Source: Trema orientale
Taxonomy: Eukaryota; Streptophyta; Magnoliopsida; Rosales; Cannabaceae
Reading direction: 5' to 3'
Length of the DNA stretch: 64,000 nucleotides
Assembly (NCBI GenBank): GCA_002914845.1
Contig: JXTC01000054.1
Location: 213,466-277,465 of the forward strand
Of the stretch, positions 10,913 through 22,470 are shown one piece after another. The first letter of the stretch is position 1; each line of letters opens with the position of its first letter. The notes beneath the pieces were generated by a model. It saw nothing but the letters and a program-made list of their open reading frames with translations, did not search any database and was not told the DNA's origin. Both the position numbers and the translations under genes were made by a program.

Positions 10913-11559
10913 GTTTTGGGTATTCCTAAATTAATAAGTACCTCTCAATAAGTGGAACGTAGGCTATATAAGTAAGAGTCTTTACAGAGTAGGGGTCATG
11001 GTCATTATCCAAATTGTTTCTCGTCTCTTCCTTTTCAAATACCAATCAAAAGAAGAGCTCAGATCTTTACTGCCAATGCCTCTGTTTTTTTTTTTTTTTT
11101 TTTTGTGAAATGGTTGATCCTAAGGGTGGTGATCTTGTATCTGCTATGAGTTCCCTCTTGTGATTGGGTTTACTTGTTTTTTATTTTGCCTGTGAATATG
11201 TTCTTATTTATTTTTGCCAAAAGACAATCTGGACATGATATTTGGGTTAAGAATCTAAAAAGGTTTAGTCTTTAATTATGGGTTTTTTTTCAAATTTCTG
11301 GTTAGTACACTCTGTCCTCTTCTCTGTAAAGGTCGATACTGTTATTGCTTTGTAAAAGGATAAAGCAATCTCGTATTGGAAACTTAGTTCCATATTCGTC
11401 CAAAAGTCACCAGTAGCTTTTGTAAGGGTCAATTAATATATGCCATTATCTTTTGACGAAGTATTATCCTTTTTACTTAAGTTACTATCCTTTCAAACTT
11501 AAGAATTACTTGTCTTTGAGCTCTTTTTATCCGATTTTGTTATTTTTGGTGTATATTTT

Positions 11560-12925
11560 AGATGAGGAGTCATTGACTAGAGAATCATGACTTTTTAAGA
11601 GAAATCAAGGCTTAATCAAGGCAATTTAGACCAATTACAAGCAAAGACCGATGAACACTGACTCAACAGAGTGAAGCAGCACCAGCAGAATGGAGTAAAC
11701 TGGGGAAGATTGGGCACTGCAGCACCAAAATGGCGCTGCATCGCCAAAAGCTCCTGAATCCTGGCGCCGTAGCACCACTTGCATGGCGCTGCAGCACCAT
11801 GGCATCAATGTTGTGGCACTGCAGAGCCACAGTCTGGCACTGCAGTGCCACTCGCTCGACCGTCTTGGCGCCGCGGTACCAATTTTGGTGCCATAGCGTT
11901 ACAAAGTGCAGACATTTTGTAGAATTCCTAAATCGTGGCCAGTTTTGTCTCAACTATTTAACCTCTCTTCCACTCAACTAAGAGGGGAGCGAAGAAACCC
12001 TAGCAACCATAGTTTGAGAAAGTTTTGGAAGGAGAAACAACAAGAAGAAGGAAGAATCAACAGGAGACGAAAAGATTGAGCAAGCTTCAAACGGTTTTTC
12101 TTTCTTTTTCTTAGTTCTAATTTTTCATTTTCTGCTATGAACGTATATAAGCTTTACTATTTCTGTTGTGTTTCTCTTGATATGACTATGAACTAAATTC
12201 TTTCTCTAGAGATGTATTCAAACCTGTAATGTAATTCAATTACTATATTTTCCTCATTTATTCTTGATATCCATTGATGAGTTAATTATTCTATTTTGTG
12301 CTTAGTGCTTTTGTTTATTTGGCTATTAAACTGATTTGATATGTGAAACCTCTATGAACTTAGAAAAGGGAGTTTAGGTTTGGACATAGCTTGAATAACA
12401 TAAGTTGTCTATTATAGGATGAGTTTATATAGGATAGGAATATACCTATGTAACTTGTGCAATCTTTCATAGGAATTACCAAGCTTAATGAGTTTAATCA
12501 ATTTATGTTTGGAGTAACATATTATCTTATTTAGACATTTTCACCTGTATCTTGGGAAGGAATTTGTGAATACCATTGAGTTCCCAGTTATTAATTCTAA
12601 GTGGATGATTGAACAGTTAAGAAAACTTGTAATTGTAGGAGTTAGAGGAGAGATTACATCCCTAGATTTTTCTATCATTGTTGTAAAACTACCGTTGGCT
12701 ACTTAGTGTTAATATTTTTTATTTTCATTTATATTGAATTCGTTTTGTAGTTTTATTCACAACATCTATTTACTGTTGTTTGGATAACTTGCTAATTAGT
12801 TTTGGTTAGTACTTAGCACTTGTAAATCATTTGTTTCTCGTAGGATTCGACACTCAGTTACCATTTATATTAATTGTTGCGATCCGTATACTTGCGGTAT
12901 TTGTGTGTTAGAAATAGCACAACAC
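11560..12925 (+). mobile_element. LTR-retrotransposon-like leader/LTR segment with GCAGCACC motif repeats
   Basis: 11640-11900 is GC-rich and repeats short palindromic units of the type TGGCGCTGCAGCACC. It is followed by a 5'UTR-like purine-rich stretch and, near 12840-12915, by GGATTCGACACTCAG and TTGCGATCCGTATACTTGCGG. I associate this type of closing block with LTR ends of some plant Ty3/gypsy-like elements. No gag or pol domain is visible. The two open frames covering 11663-11981 on opposite strands are a consequence of the repeat. Confidence 0.4.
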
Positions 12926-13560
12926 CTAATCAAGATAATCACATGCAAATTTTTGGTACATTTTTAAATTTTTTAATGAATTATCTTATATGTAGTATGT
13001 ATCACTATACTATCAATTATTATAGATCATTAATCCCACCATAGCACAACCTTTTCTTTTTCTTTTTCTTTGTTACATACATTAATTGATCACAGTAAAT
13101 CAAAATAACCATAATGTTGCTCCATCAGTTCAATCCATGCATGGTGGTGGTGGTGCTCTTCTTTTTCTTTTTTCTTCTTTTTTTCCACTTTATTTCTTTT
13201 TCTCGTATGCATTTTTCCTTATTTACACCCAAACAATCGGCTGAAATCTTGAGAAATATCAGAAAAAAAAAATAAACAAGAGAATATAGAATTTTAGGCA
13301 GATGTAATTATCTGAAATGCTGAAAAACAAAAATTTCTTTGAAATGTTGAAAAACAAAATTTTCTTTTCTTTTGGACAACAAAAACCTCTAGCTATTTGA
13401 AATGTTAGTTTGACAACTATTTTCTAAGTAGCACAAGTAGTGCTAGTGTAAGTTTCTTTGTTGTAGGTTTGATTTTTATATGCCAAACTTAATATTAAGC
13501 CATACATTTTCTTCTGATCGGAACTGAGTATGCTGAGTAGATATTTTCATTTGTAATTGC
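12926..13560. other. AT-rich sequence, no gene
   Basis: Contains poly-pyrimidine runs near 13050 and 13150 and a GGTGGTGGTGG run near 13143. Nothing else recognisable. Confidence 0.5.
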
Positions 13561-13561
13561 A

Positions 13562-13690
13562 GGAGATTTTAGTTGTGAAGTTGAACGTGATGGCAAAGTG
13601 TTAATAAGAGGAGCGGCTACAACTAGTGAGACGACAGTCTATAGGTACTCCCAAATGTTTGAAATGCAAACAAGTGAATTACTAGAAATT
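13562..13690 (+). pseudogene. Isolated exon-like fragment, possibly alpha-crystallin-domain (HSP20-like) family
   Basis: A pyrimidine-rich stretch ending TTGCAG precedes a short open stretch reading GDFSCEVERDGKVLIRGAAT, then RYSQMFEMQT, before a stop at about 13693. The text resembles an internal exon of plant HSP20-like alpha-crystallin-domain proteins of the IDM2/IDM3 kind, but I cannot check this. No flanking exons are found, so it would be a captured or dead fragment. Confidence 0.35.
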
Positions 13691-14022
13691 TGACAGTCCT
13701 CAGGAGGTTATTATAAAGTTTGTCGAAAGAAACTAATCATTGGAGCTTAAGATAATATCATATAGTTACTTATGTACCTCTATGCTAGAGGCCTCATTGC
13801 TCCAAAAACCATTTTTTAAGTTACAAATATGCTTTCTGATTGATTATCTTAGGATATCTAATTGTTGTTGTGGGTTCCTTTTTTTATCTAAATGTCTTTT
13901 TTGTGGTAATCTCCAAGACAAGTGTGAGGATTATTCCTCTGAATTCTCAAAACAGAACTTTAATCAAACACATAAAATATAAGAACAAAAGAAAGAAAAA
14001 ACCAGAAGAACAAGAGAAGAAA

Positions 14023-14477
14023 TGAGTATAACCAGAGATACTTGGTTCAGGTTGCATAAACAACCCTACATCCAAGGTAGGGACGTAATCCCCAGTCAAA
14101 TCCACTTACATAAAAAAATGATTACAATCCTCCAAGCTCTCAACACGTATAAGAAACTCTCTGTACAGTTCATTATTATTATTTTTTTTTTGGTAACTCT
14201 CAGTAAACACCCAAGTCCCTTTACAAGCCCAGAAAGCTCTCCAAGAACATTCTCACTCTTCCTCACGTTACGAGCTACAGAGTTGATAATACAATCAGTT
14301 TCTCACAAGTCATTCCTTATATATATGAAAATAGAACCAATTGAAGAACAGAGTTAGTTAAGTTAGGTATGCCTAGCCAATGAGCTGCAGTCTCATTAAC
14401 TGAATACAACTAACTTGTTAGTTGTAACTAACTAACCTCTAACTAATTTAACCAATTAATTAGAGACTAACTCATCA
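14023..14477 (-). mobile_element. 3' LTR of truncated copia element
   Basis: Bounded by TG on the left and CA on the right as read on plus. Immediately outside the right edge the minus strand reads AAGGTGGAGAAT, an acceptable polypurine tract for the adjacent copia element. A TATATAAGG promoter-like motif lies within on the minus strand (near 14315). The left edge is inferred from the TG only. Confidence 0.55.
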
Positions 14478-16745
14478 ATTCTCCACCTTAGGCTCTAATT
14501 TAATGAGTGGATAAGTCCAAGGTGCCCTACAACTATTGGTGAATTATTCCTTTAGTAAATTAATCAGACTTAAAGCTTGATTAAACTTACTAACTGGAAT
14601 CACCTTGGTGAGCAAATCTGCTGGGTTGATATCAGTGGGAATTTTCACCACTTCAACCAATTGTTTCTGTATGATATCCCAGACAAAGTGCAATCTAATA
14701 TCAATTTGTTTCGTTCTTTCATGAAACACACTATTTTTAATTAAATGTATTGCACTTTGGGAATCATAAAAAAATTTTACAATCTTTTGCTCAAAACCAA
14801 GTTCACTAATAATTCTCCTTAACCATAGAGCTTTTTTAACAGCTTTGGTTAAGGCTATATACTTAGCTTCAGTTGAGGAGAGTGCCACCACATGTTGCAG
14901 ACTTGACTTACAGCTCACAGAGTTTCCACCAACAGTAAAAATATAACCTGAAAGTGACCTCCTCTTGTCTAAGTCTCCTGTAAAATCTGAGTCACAATAT
15001 CCAAGTACTTCACACTTAGATTCTGCATTGCTGCTGTATGTTAATTTCAGTTCCAAGGACCCCTTGAGATATCTGAGTAGCCATTTAACAGCTTGCCAAT
15101 GATCTCTATTGGATTTGCTCATAAACCAGCTAACTAGTCCAACACCATATGCAATATCTGGTTTGGAACTGACCATTGCATACATCATACTCCCAACAGC
15201 ATTTGAATATGGTATATTTGCCATATAAGCCGCTTCTAACTCTGCATCTTCATTCTTGACTGATACTAACTTGAAGTGAGCTCCAACTGGTGTGTTGACT
15301 ACCAAATAATCTTCTGACTTTCTCTAGATACTCCTTCTGTGAAAGCATCAAAATACCCTTATCTCTTTCTCTGTAAATATTCATTCCCAATATCCTTTTG
15401 GCAGGTTCTAAATCTTTCATTTCAAAATTCAGAGCTCAATAACTTTTTGAGCTTATTAATCTTAGATTTATGTTTGCTTGCAATAAGTATATCATCAACA
15501 TAAATTAAGAGATAAATGAAAGACTTATCATGTGAATGGGAATAATAAACACAGATGTTAAAATTGCTCCTTGCAAATCCTTGTTGAATCATGAACTCAT
15601 CAATCTCCTATACTATTGTCTTGGAGATTGTTTGACGCTATATAAAGATTTTTATAGTAAGCAAACTTTTTCTTCATTAGTTCCACACTCGAAGCCTTCA
15701 AGTTGGACCATGAATATCTTTTCATCTAGGTTCCCATGTAAAAAAACTGTTTTTACGTCTAGTTGTTCCAACTCAAGATTTAATATTGCTATTATAGACT
15801 ATATCAACTTTATAGAAGTATGCTTGACAACCGGAGAGAACACCTCATAATAATCAACTCCTTCCACTTGAGAATATCCTTTTGTGACAAGTCTGGCCTT
15901 ATATCTAGTAGCTTCTACTCTAGGTATACCAGGTTATCTTTTATATACCCATTTATAGCCAATCAACTTTTACCCTTTAGGTCTGGGAACTAGAGTCCAG
16001 GTCTGATTCTTAGCCAAAGAAGTTATCTCATCCTCCATTGCTTGCTTCCATTTAGGCCAATCTTTACTTCTTTTAGCTTCTTGGTAGATTATAGGTTCAT
16101 CAAGATTTAGAACATCAGCTGCATTAAGTGCCAAAACTATAAGATCAGCTTAAGCATATCTATTTGGAATTCTGATCTGTCATTGTGTTTTATCCCTTGC
16201 CAAAACATAGTCTCTGAGATGTTCATTTGGTGTAGTTGAAGCTTCAATATGAATCTCATCATGACTAATATTATCAGTGGTCCATTTGTCTGATCTATTT
16301 CAGCTTCTTCCATCAATGGTACAACTCCACTTTGATTGTTATTTAGTATATCACTTTGACTTTGAACCTGTGAATTCGTTTCTAATTGAAGCTGAGACTT
16401 GTTTAGAGCCTCACTGATTTTAGGCTTAATAGTCTTATTATCCTGTATGTTAGTTCTATAAAGCACATGTGCATTAAAAACAATATCCCTGCTAATTACA
16501 GATTTCTTATGCTCAATTAACCAGATTTTATAATCATTAACTCCTTGGGGATAACCTAGAAAAACTCCTTTTTTTGCTCTAGGATTAAACTTTCCTTGAC
16601 TAACATGCATATAAGCAATATAACCTAAGATTTTTAAATGATCATAACTAGGTGGAATACCAGACCAGATTTCTTCATGAACTTTGAAATCTAAAGCTGT
16701 AGACGGAGACCTATTAATCAAGTAACAGGCTGTTGCAAAATTCAA
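14478..16745 (-). pseudogene. Ty1/copia polyprotein remnant (IN C-terminus, RT, RNase H)
   Basis: Minus-strand order is integrase C-terminal region (16745-16137: LINRSPSTALDFKVHEEIW, LGYIAYMHV, KKGVFLGYPQGVNDYKIW), degenerate reverse transcriptase (about 16130-15310, with the catalytic YVDDIL readable near 15495) and RNase H (15305-14544: SDIAYGVG-like start, CDSDFTGDLDKRRSLSGYIF, SSTEAKYIALT, HLIKN, DIRLHFVWD, NPADLLTK). RT carries several stops and frameshifts, while the RNase H part is one 253-aa open stretch. Gag, protease and the integrase core are absent, so the element is 5'-truncated at ~16746. It cannot move on its own. Confidence 0.9.
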
Positions 16746-16779
16746 CTTTTGATAATCTAAATTTTATCAAGATTCAAAG

Positions 16780-19000
16780 AACTAGAATTCGAACTAGAAC
16801 TAGAACTTAAGCTAAGCAAAAGAAACCAAAAAAACTAGAGCCAGAGAAAAGCAAAGAGAACTTTGAGAAAAAGCAAAAGAATTGCTTCTAATGGTTTATG
16901 GCGACGACAAAGTCAACATATTTTAGTCGTTGCTATAAGTCGATCGGTATAGACCCCCTGTAACGACGAAAAAAATTTATTGCCATTATAGATGACCTAT
17001 AAGTCATCGATGTAGACAAATTTTTGAAATATATATATAAATTAATGCCTATAGCAACGAAAAAATGCCGTCACTATAGATGTTACAAATTTTAAAAAAA
17101 TCACAATTAGTTTAATTAATATAAATTAATTCTTAAATAATTACTTTAAAAAAACAATAAATTTATACCCACATGTACTAAAATCAAACTCCCAAGCCTA
17201 AATCATTCCAAAATCATTCTAAAAAATAAACTACCAAATAAACATTAAACCTCCAAAATCAAAGTTAAAAAATTAAAACTAATACTCCTAAATAAATATA
17301 TTCTATACTCTAAAACATACGATTAACAAAGTTCATAAATCAAAATACATATTTCATAAAAAGTATATTCAACCTCAATTCAAAAAATACTCTACAAATT
17401 ATAACACAAAATCCACATATTCATATAAATACCTAGAACATTTAATCCTCGATCATATTTAAAAAATCCATGAAACTAAATTAGAATTTAGGAAAACTTA
17501 CCTCTCTAATGAAGAAAAAAACTTCAAATTTATAATAATACAAACTTGAACAAATAATTAATCAAAGAAACAAAAAATTAGTATTTATAACAAAAAGTTT
17601 ACCAAAAATACATAAAAGAAAAAGAAAACAGATATACATATATGCATATGTATTATTTTGGAATGAGGGAGTGAGAGATGAGAGGGAGCAAGAAAGAGTG
17701 CAAATCAGAGAGAAGGAGTGAGAGAGAGTGGGATTTAGGAAGAGAGAGAATGAATGAATGAAAGGATATAAGAAGAAAAAAAATATTTGAGTTTTTATTA
17801 TGCAGCATCTATAGCAATTATAATGATGACATATGTTATCGCTATAAATAGGAAAAGTCATTGGTATAGCCCAAATGATATTGTTTTATTTAAAATTTGA
17901 AATTGAAGACAGTAAATATTACCGCTTAAAATTTCGTATAAAACTACTTTGTCATTGCTATAGGTGAAATAAAATAATTTATAAATTTTTTAGATTTTTT
18001 TAAATTCCATTCAATACCTAAAGCGACGACATTTGGTTAAATATACTAAATTTATTTTTTTATTACATTTAAAAAAATTAAAATTTATTAAATAAACTCT
18101 ATAGCGACGACAAATATATCATTGCTATAGGTCAAATATATTAATTTTTTAGATTTTTATTCCTTTTACCATTCGAAAAAAATTAAAATTTATTAAATAA
18201 ACCCTATAGCGACAAAAAATGTCATCGCTATATAGTGTATAGTGTAATATGTGGTGTAAGATATGGTACCCTTTTTGCCTGCGAAAACTGGTGTCGTCGC
18301 TATGGAGGATCCTATAGCGACGACTTCACTGTAGGTATATTTTCTTATTGTGATAGGGGTAATTTAGCCTTTCAATTCTGAAATAGAAGTTTTGCCTATT
18401 TTTTAGATGTTCCAAAAAAAATGAAAGAAAAAAAGAATAAAAATTGCAACTCTTATCTTAATGCATGCAAAAGATAATGAAACTATTTTTAGCTTTAGTT
18501 TAGAAAAGATAAAATAAAAATATACAAAACAAAGCCCACATGAGTTAAGCTTGATCGAGCCAACATTTGTATTCGCTGAGTTCTAGTTCTTAAGCTAAGC
18601 ACTAGAACCCAAAAAACTAGAGCCAGAAAAGCAAAGAGAATATTAAGAAAAAACAAAGAATTACTTCTAATGGTGTATAGAAATAAGAGGAATTGAGCCT
18701 TCTTTTATAGGCTTCATGTAAGGGCAATTTAGCATTTCAATTCTGAAATGGAAGTTTTGCCAGTTTCTAGATGCTCCAAAAAAAGAAAGGAAAAAGATAA
18801 AAATTGTAATTCTTGCCTTAATGCATACAAAAGATAATGAAATTGTTTTTAGTTTCAGCGTAGAAAAGATAAAATAAAAATATGCAAAACAAAACTCGTG
18901 TGAGTTGAGTTTGGTCGAGCCAGCATTCGTGTTTGCAGGATGTGCTCGTACGCAAGCCCAAGGCCCATATGCTCTTTGTCGTAGTCCATGGCACGTCGTT
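16780..19000 (-). mobile_element. Two LTR-like repeats, the first split by a later insertion
   Basis: Sequence at 16780-16899 plus 18353-18585 matches 18586-18950 in order, including the blocks GCTAAGC..AGAACC, AGCAAAGAGAA, TTCTAATGGT, TTTCAATTCTGAAAT and GTCGAGCCA. On the minus strand the second copy has CCTATAAAAGAAGG (near 18701), a good TATA box, so these look like LTRs of an element reading leftwards. They are unlike the 3' LTR at 14023, so they probably belong to a different element. Confidence 0.55.
16900..18352. mobile_element. CACTA-like non-autonomous element with GCGACGAC subterminal repeats
   Basis: Both ends carry many copies of ATAGCGACGAC / GTCGTCGCTATAG-type motifs (16901, 16920, 17000, 17060 and 18005-18330), the usual subterminal repeat of small plant CACTA elements. 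The right end reads TTTTCTTATTGTG, a decayed TTTCTTGTAGTG. The left terminus is missing or unrecognisable. Its limits are set by the uninterrupted repeat at 18586-18950, which lacks it. The interior is AT-rich with no transposase. Confidence 0.65.
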
Positions 19001-20545
19001 TAAACACCAAATTATTTTTCTTCTATTCCTATTTTCACTCCGACCCATCTTGTTTCGACTCCTTTTCCATCTTTTGCTCCGTGGACATCTATAAAAACAA
19101 AAACAAGTTAATTAGCCATAATACATCATAAAAACTATCAAAGTAATGTAGAGAATTAATACTGAAACATATATAATATAGATTCTATCAGTCTGAGATT
19201 TGTACATATCCTCCCTATGCTTGCACCGTGAGAGAATCTCTATGGCACACAGTCTTACAAACTATGATTTTGGCAAACATATTTAAACACTTCTTTGTCA
19301 TCTTATTTTTCCAATGTAGAACAAGTTTTCAAGTTTTCTCTTTTGCGTTACTCCAACTTTTCGTAGATATATTTGAGCTTCAATTTGTCATTCACCTAAG
19401 TTCTATTTTAAACTTATGAGTATACGATTTTGAAGTCCTTGCTGAAGGAGAACAAGAATCCACCATAATCTATAAAAAATATGACGTGGTTCTCACTCAT
19501 GTTTACACCTCAAAATAGTACTTTATATGCTATTTATACACCATTTTCCAATAATCGTCATATTATAAAATGTCATATATCTTCTCTCTCTCTCTCTCTT
19601 TTTTAGTAAAATACCAATTATGATTGAATATATTTTTTAAAAGAAAAAAGATAAATACCCTTAAAATTTTGATGAATACAAATTTAATTAAAAAAAATAC
19701 TTCAACTAAATCAAACATTTCTCCTTGTATAACTAAATAACAAAATACTTAACATGTTCATAAAAAATAACTAAAATCATATATTATCATAAAAATTATA
19801 TATACCACAACAAAAAATATATGAATTAAAAAACAAAATAACTAACATATTTATTAACATTTACAAGAGAACAAAAATATCATATACCACCTAAAAAATA
19901 ATATATACAACAACGGGAAATATATGAACAAAACAATAAATAAGTAATAATAATAATATCATATATCACAACCAAAATCATATGTATCACGACAAAAAAT
20001 ATATGAACCAAATAAGAAATATTGAACATCTTCATTAACAAAAATCAGAGAACATTAATCTGATATACCACTACAAAAATCATATGTATCATTAATCTGA
20101 TGTACCACTACAAAAATTATATATATCATGATAAAAAAATTGATGTAACCAATTATAAAAAATAATTCTAAAACACGTAGGAATATACAAATGGACACTA
20201 ATTAATAACAAAAAACGAGATTATACAAAGAATTAACAATATTTGCAGCGCAAATTAGCAAAATATAGATATGAATCTAAAAAGCCAAAACTCAAAGTCA
20301 AGTATACAATACATACCTAGAAAAGATCAAAATCAAGTAAAGTTGACCAATGGAACAAGAGAAATCTCCACAAACGAATTCAGTGCCGAAGAAGAACCAA
20401 ATACTCCCGGAAAACTAGCTCAAACCGCCGGGAAAAAATATAATAACGCTGGAAAAGATGGATAATCTAAGAAGAATAATGGAGACTCGAGAACAATCTT
20501 CTGCAAAATCAACAGCTCAAAAAGAAAAGGAAGAAAGAGAAAATA

Positions 20546-20569
20546 GAGAGAGAGAGAGAGAGAGAGAGA
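20546..20569. repeat. GA microsatellite
   Basis: About a dozen GA dinucleotides, in the part of unit A that is absent from unit B. Confidence 0.8.
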
Positions 20570-21144
20570 CGGAATTCCTAAGAGGAAAAAAAAAAAAAAA
20601 ACTGATAATGAAGTAGGGGAAAAACGAAAAAAATGATATATTCATCAGATGTGAGTTTTTTAAAAGTTGGACGTTCAGCTATTAATATTTAAAAGGGTGG
20701 ATTTAAAAGTTGAAGTTTGAAGCTTCGAGCTCGGGAGCTTAAACACTAAAAAGCATTAATCGGTGATAAGTAAAAACAGTTGCTTAAGAGCGAGATAAGG
20801 CTAAGGCCCAACAACCTAGCACCTTTGGGTCTTAATTGAATGGGCCTGCTTTAACTGGAAAGCCCAAAAGGATGAAAACAATTGAAAAAAAAAAAAAGAA
20901 ATTAGAATATTCTTCCTACTTTTTTTCTTTTTGAAGTGTTACCTTTTATTTCAGTACCTAAAATTGTATATTTTAATTCTGAAAGTACACATTTGAATTT
21001 TTCTTTTAGAAAAAGGAACATACTTTAATTAAATTTTAATATTTTTATGAGAAATATAAGGTTTAAAAATTAGAGCAATTTTGTCTCATTTCTACTCTTT
21101 TTCACATGGTCTGTCTTCTAATAATGCATGAAACATACAGCAAG

Positions 21145-21745
21145 AGATGTAAACGGGGCGGGGCGGGGCCGGAGAATGCCCTCCTCGCCCCCGAGGAATC
21201 CCCGGCGAGGGCGGGGCGGGGAATCCCTGACGGGTTTAAGGTGGGGCGGGGAATCCCCGCCTAATAAACATAATAATTATAAAAAATTACATTTTAGTTA
21301 CATCTTACTCCTAGGGGTGAAATCTTATTTTATCTCTTCATTCAACATCATAGAGTGATTTAAAAAAAAAATCATAGAGCTAATATATGTATATATGTAT
21401 ATATCATGAAGATAAAAGCTCTACTCCAACTTTATTAGAATAAAAAACACACAAAATATCAATAATTAAAAAAAAGTCCAAAAATTACAAAAATACCATG
21501 AGTCCATAAATATTATAATGTAATTTGTATTATGTTAATATATAATTTTATTTTTATTATGTGTATATATATATAAACTTTTAGAAAATAATGTAATAAG
21601 TATATCGGGGCGAGGAATGCCGCTCCCGGCCCCGCCCCGACCCCGACTCGGGTATGTGTTTACATGCCCGAACCCGACTCCGTCCCCGAATAGGCCCCGA
21701 ATGGGGCGGGGCCCCAAGTCCCCGCGGGGTAAATTGACAACCCTA
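21145..21745. mobile_element. GC-rich hAT-like MITE in unit A
   Basis: The right end reads TTGACAACCCTA, the complement of a hAT-type TAGGGTTGTCAA terminus; the left end AGATGTAAACGGGGCGGGG is a decayed version. It is flanked by AGCAAG on both sides, and unit B (near 28080) shows the intact empty site CATACAGCAAGATGACTC. The ends are strikingly GC-rich (GGGGCGGGG, CCCCGCCCC) while the middle is AT-rich. It is a relative of the element at 34769-35464. Confidence 0.75.
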
Positions 21746-22375
21746 AGCAAGATGACTCTACTTTTGGATTATTAAGGGATCTGTTAGGGTTGTTATGCTT
21801 ATTGGAAAGAGAAGCCACAAAAATGAACTAAAGACTCTTTTTCAGATATATATATATATATAGGTTGTCAATCCAGTAGGTATTTTTTTTTATCTATGGG
21901 TAGATATTTTTTTTAGCTGTTGGATCATCATCTAACGGTGATCCAAAAGTTATAATGAGGTACATAAAAAGACGTGCATCATTAGTGATGTTTCTCTCTT
22001 ACTTTTTTACAATAAAAAAATATGTATCTTAAATTTTTATTGGCAAAAACGATACCTATGTGTAGGTAAAAAAGAAAAAAATATATACTTAATTGGATAT
22101 ATATATATTGAGGACTTCTCAATATATATATATACTGAACATTAACTAAAGTTGCACCTAATATATATTATATTCAATCCTTGAAACTAATAAGCCCAAG
22201 TATGAGCCTCCAACCATACAAACTCAACTAATTTGGGTGCTGTGTCAAGTGCTTAGTTACTATGAACTTAATATTCGAGTAACTAATGGCATGATTATTT
22301 GCCTTGTCAATGTTAAAATTAATTGCAAGTTTTCTTTTTCAAAATGTTCTTGCTTCAATTGTAAACCTTATAAGT

Positions 22376-22470
22376 AGTCGTAGGCATAACTAGTAATATC
22401 TACATTTTCTCTCGATGTAAGTTTCAAATTCGAATCTCTATATCACAAGTGGAGAAAATTATAAACCTTA
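22376..22470 (+). repeat. Possible decayed tRNA-derived SINE (unit A copy)
   Basis: AGGCATAACTAGTAA resembles a RNA polymerase III A box and AATTCGAATCTC, about 45 nt downstream, a B box. The same pair exists in unit B near 28698-28790. No poly-T tail or target duplication was identified, so this is weak. Confidence 0.25.

Noticed and set aside
11663..11981. Opposite-strand frames of 96 and 83 aa over a GC-rich stretch
   Set aside because: Both are by-products of the short GCAGCACC-type repeat; no domain and no homologous context.
18818..19048. 76-aa minus-strand frame
   Set aside because: Lies within LTR-like repeat sequence, with no recognisable retroelement or host domain.
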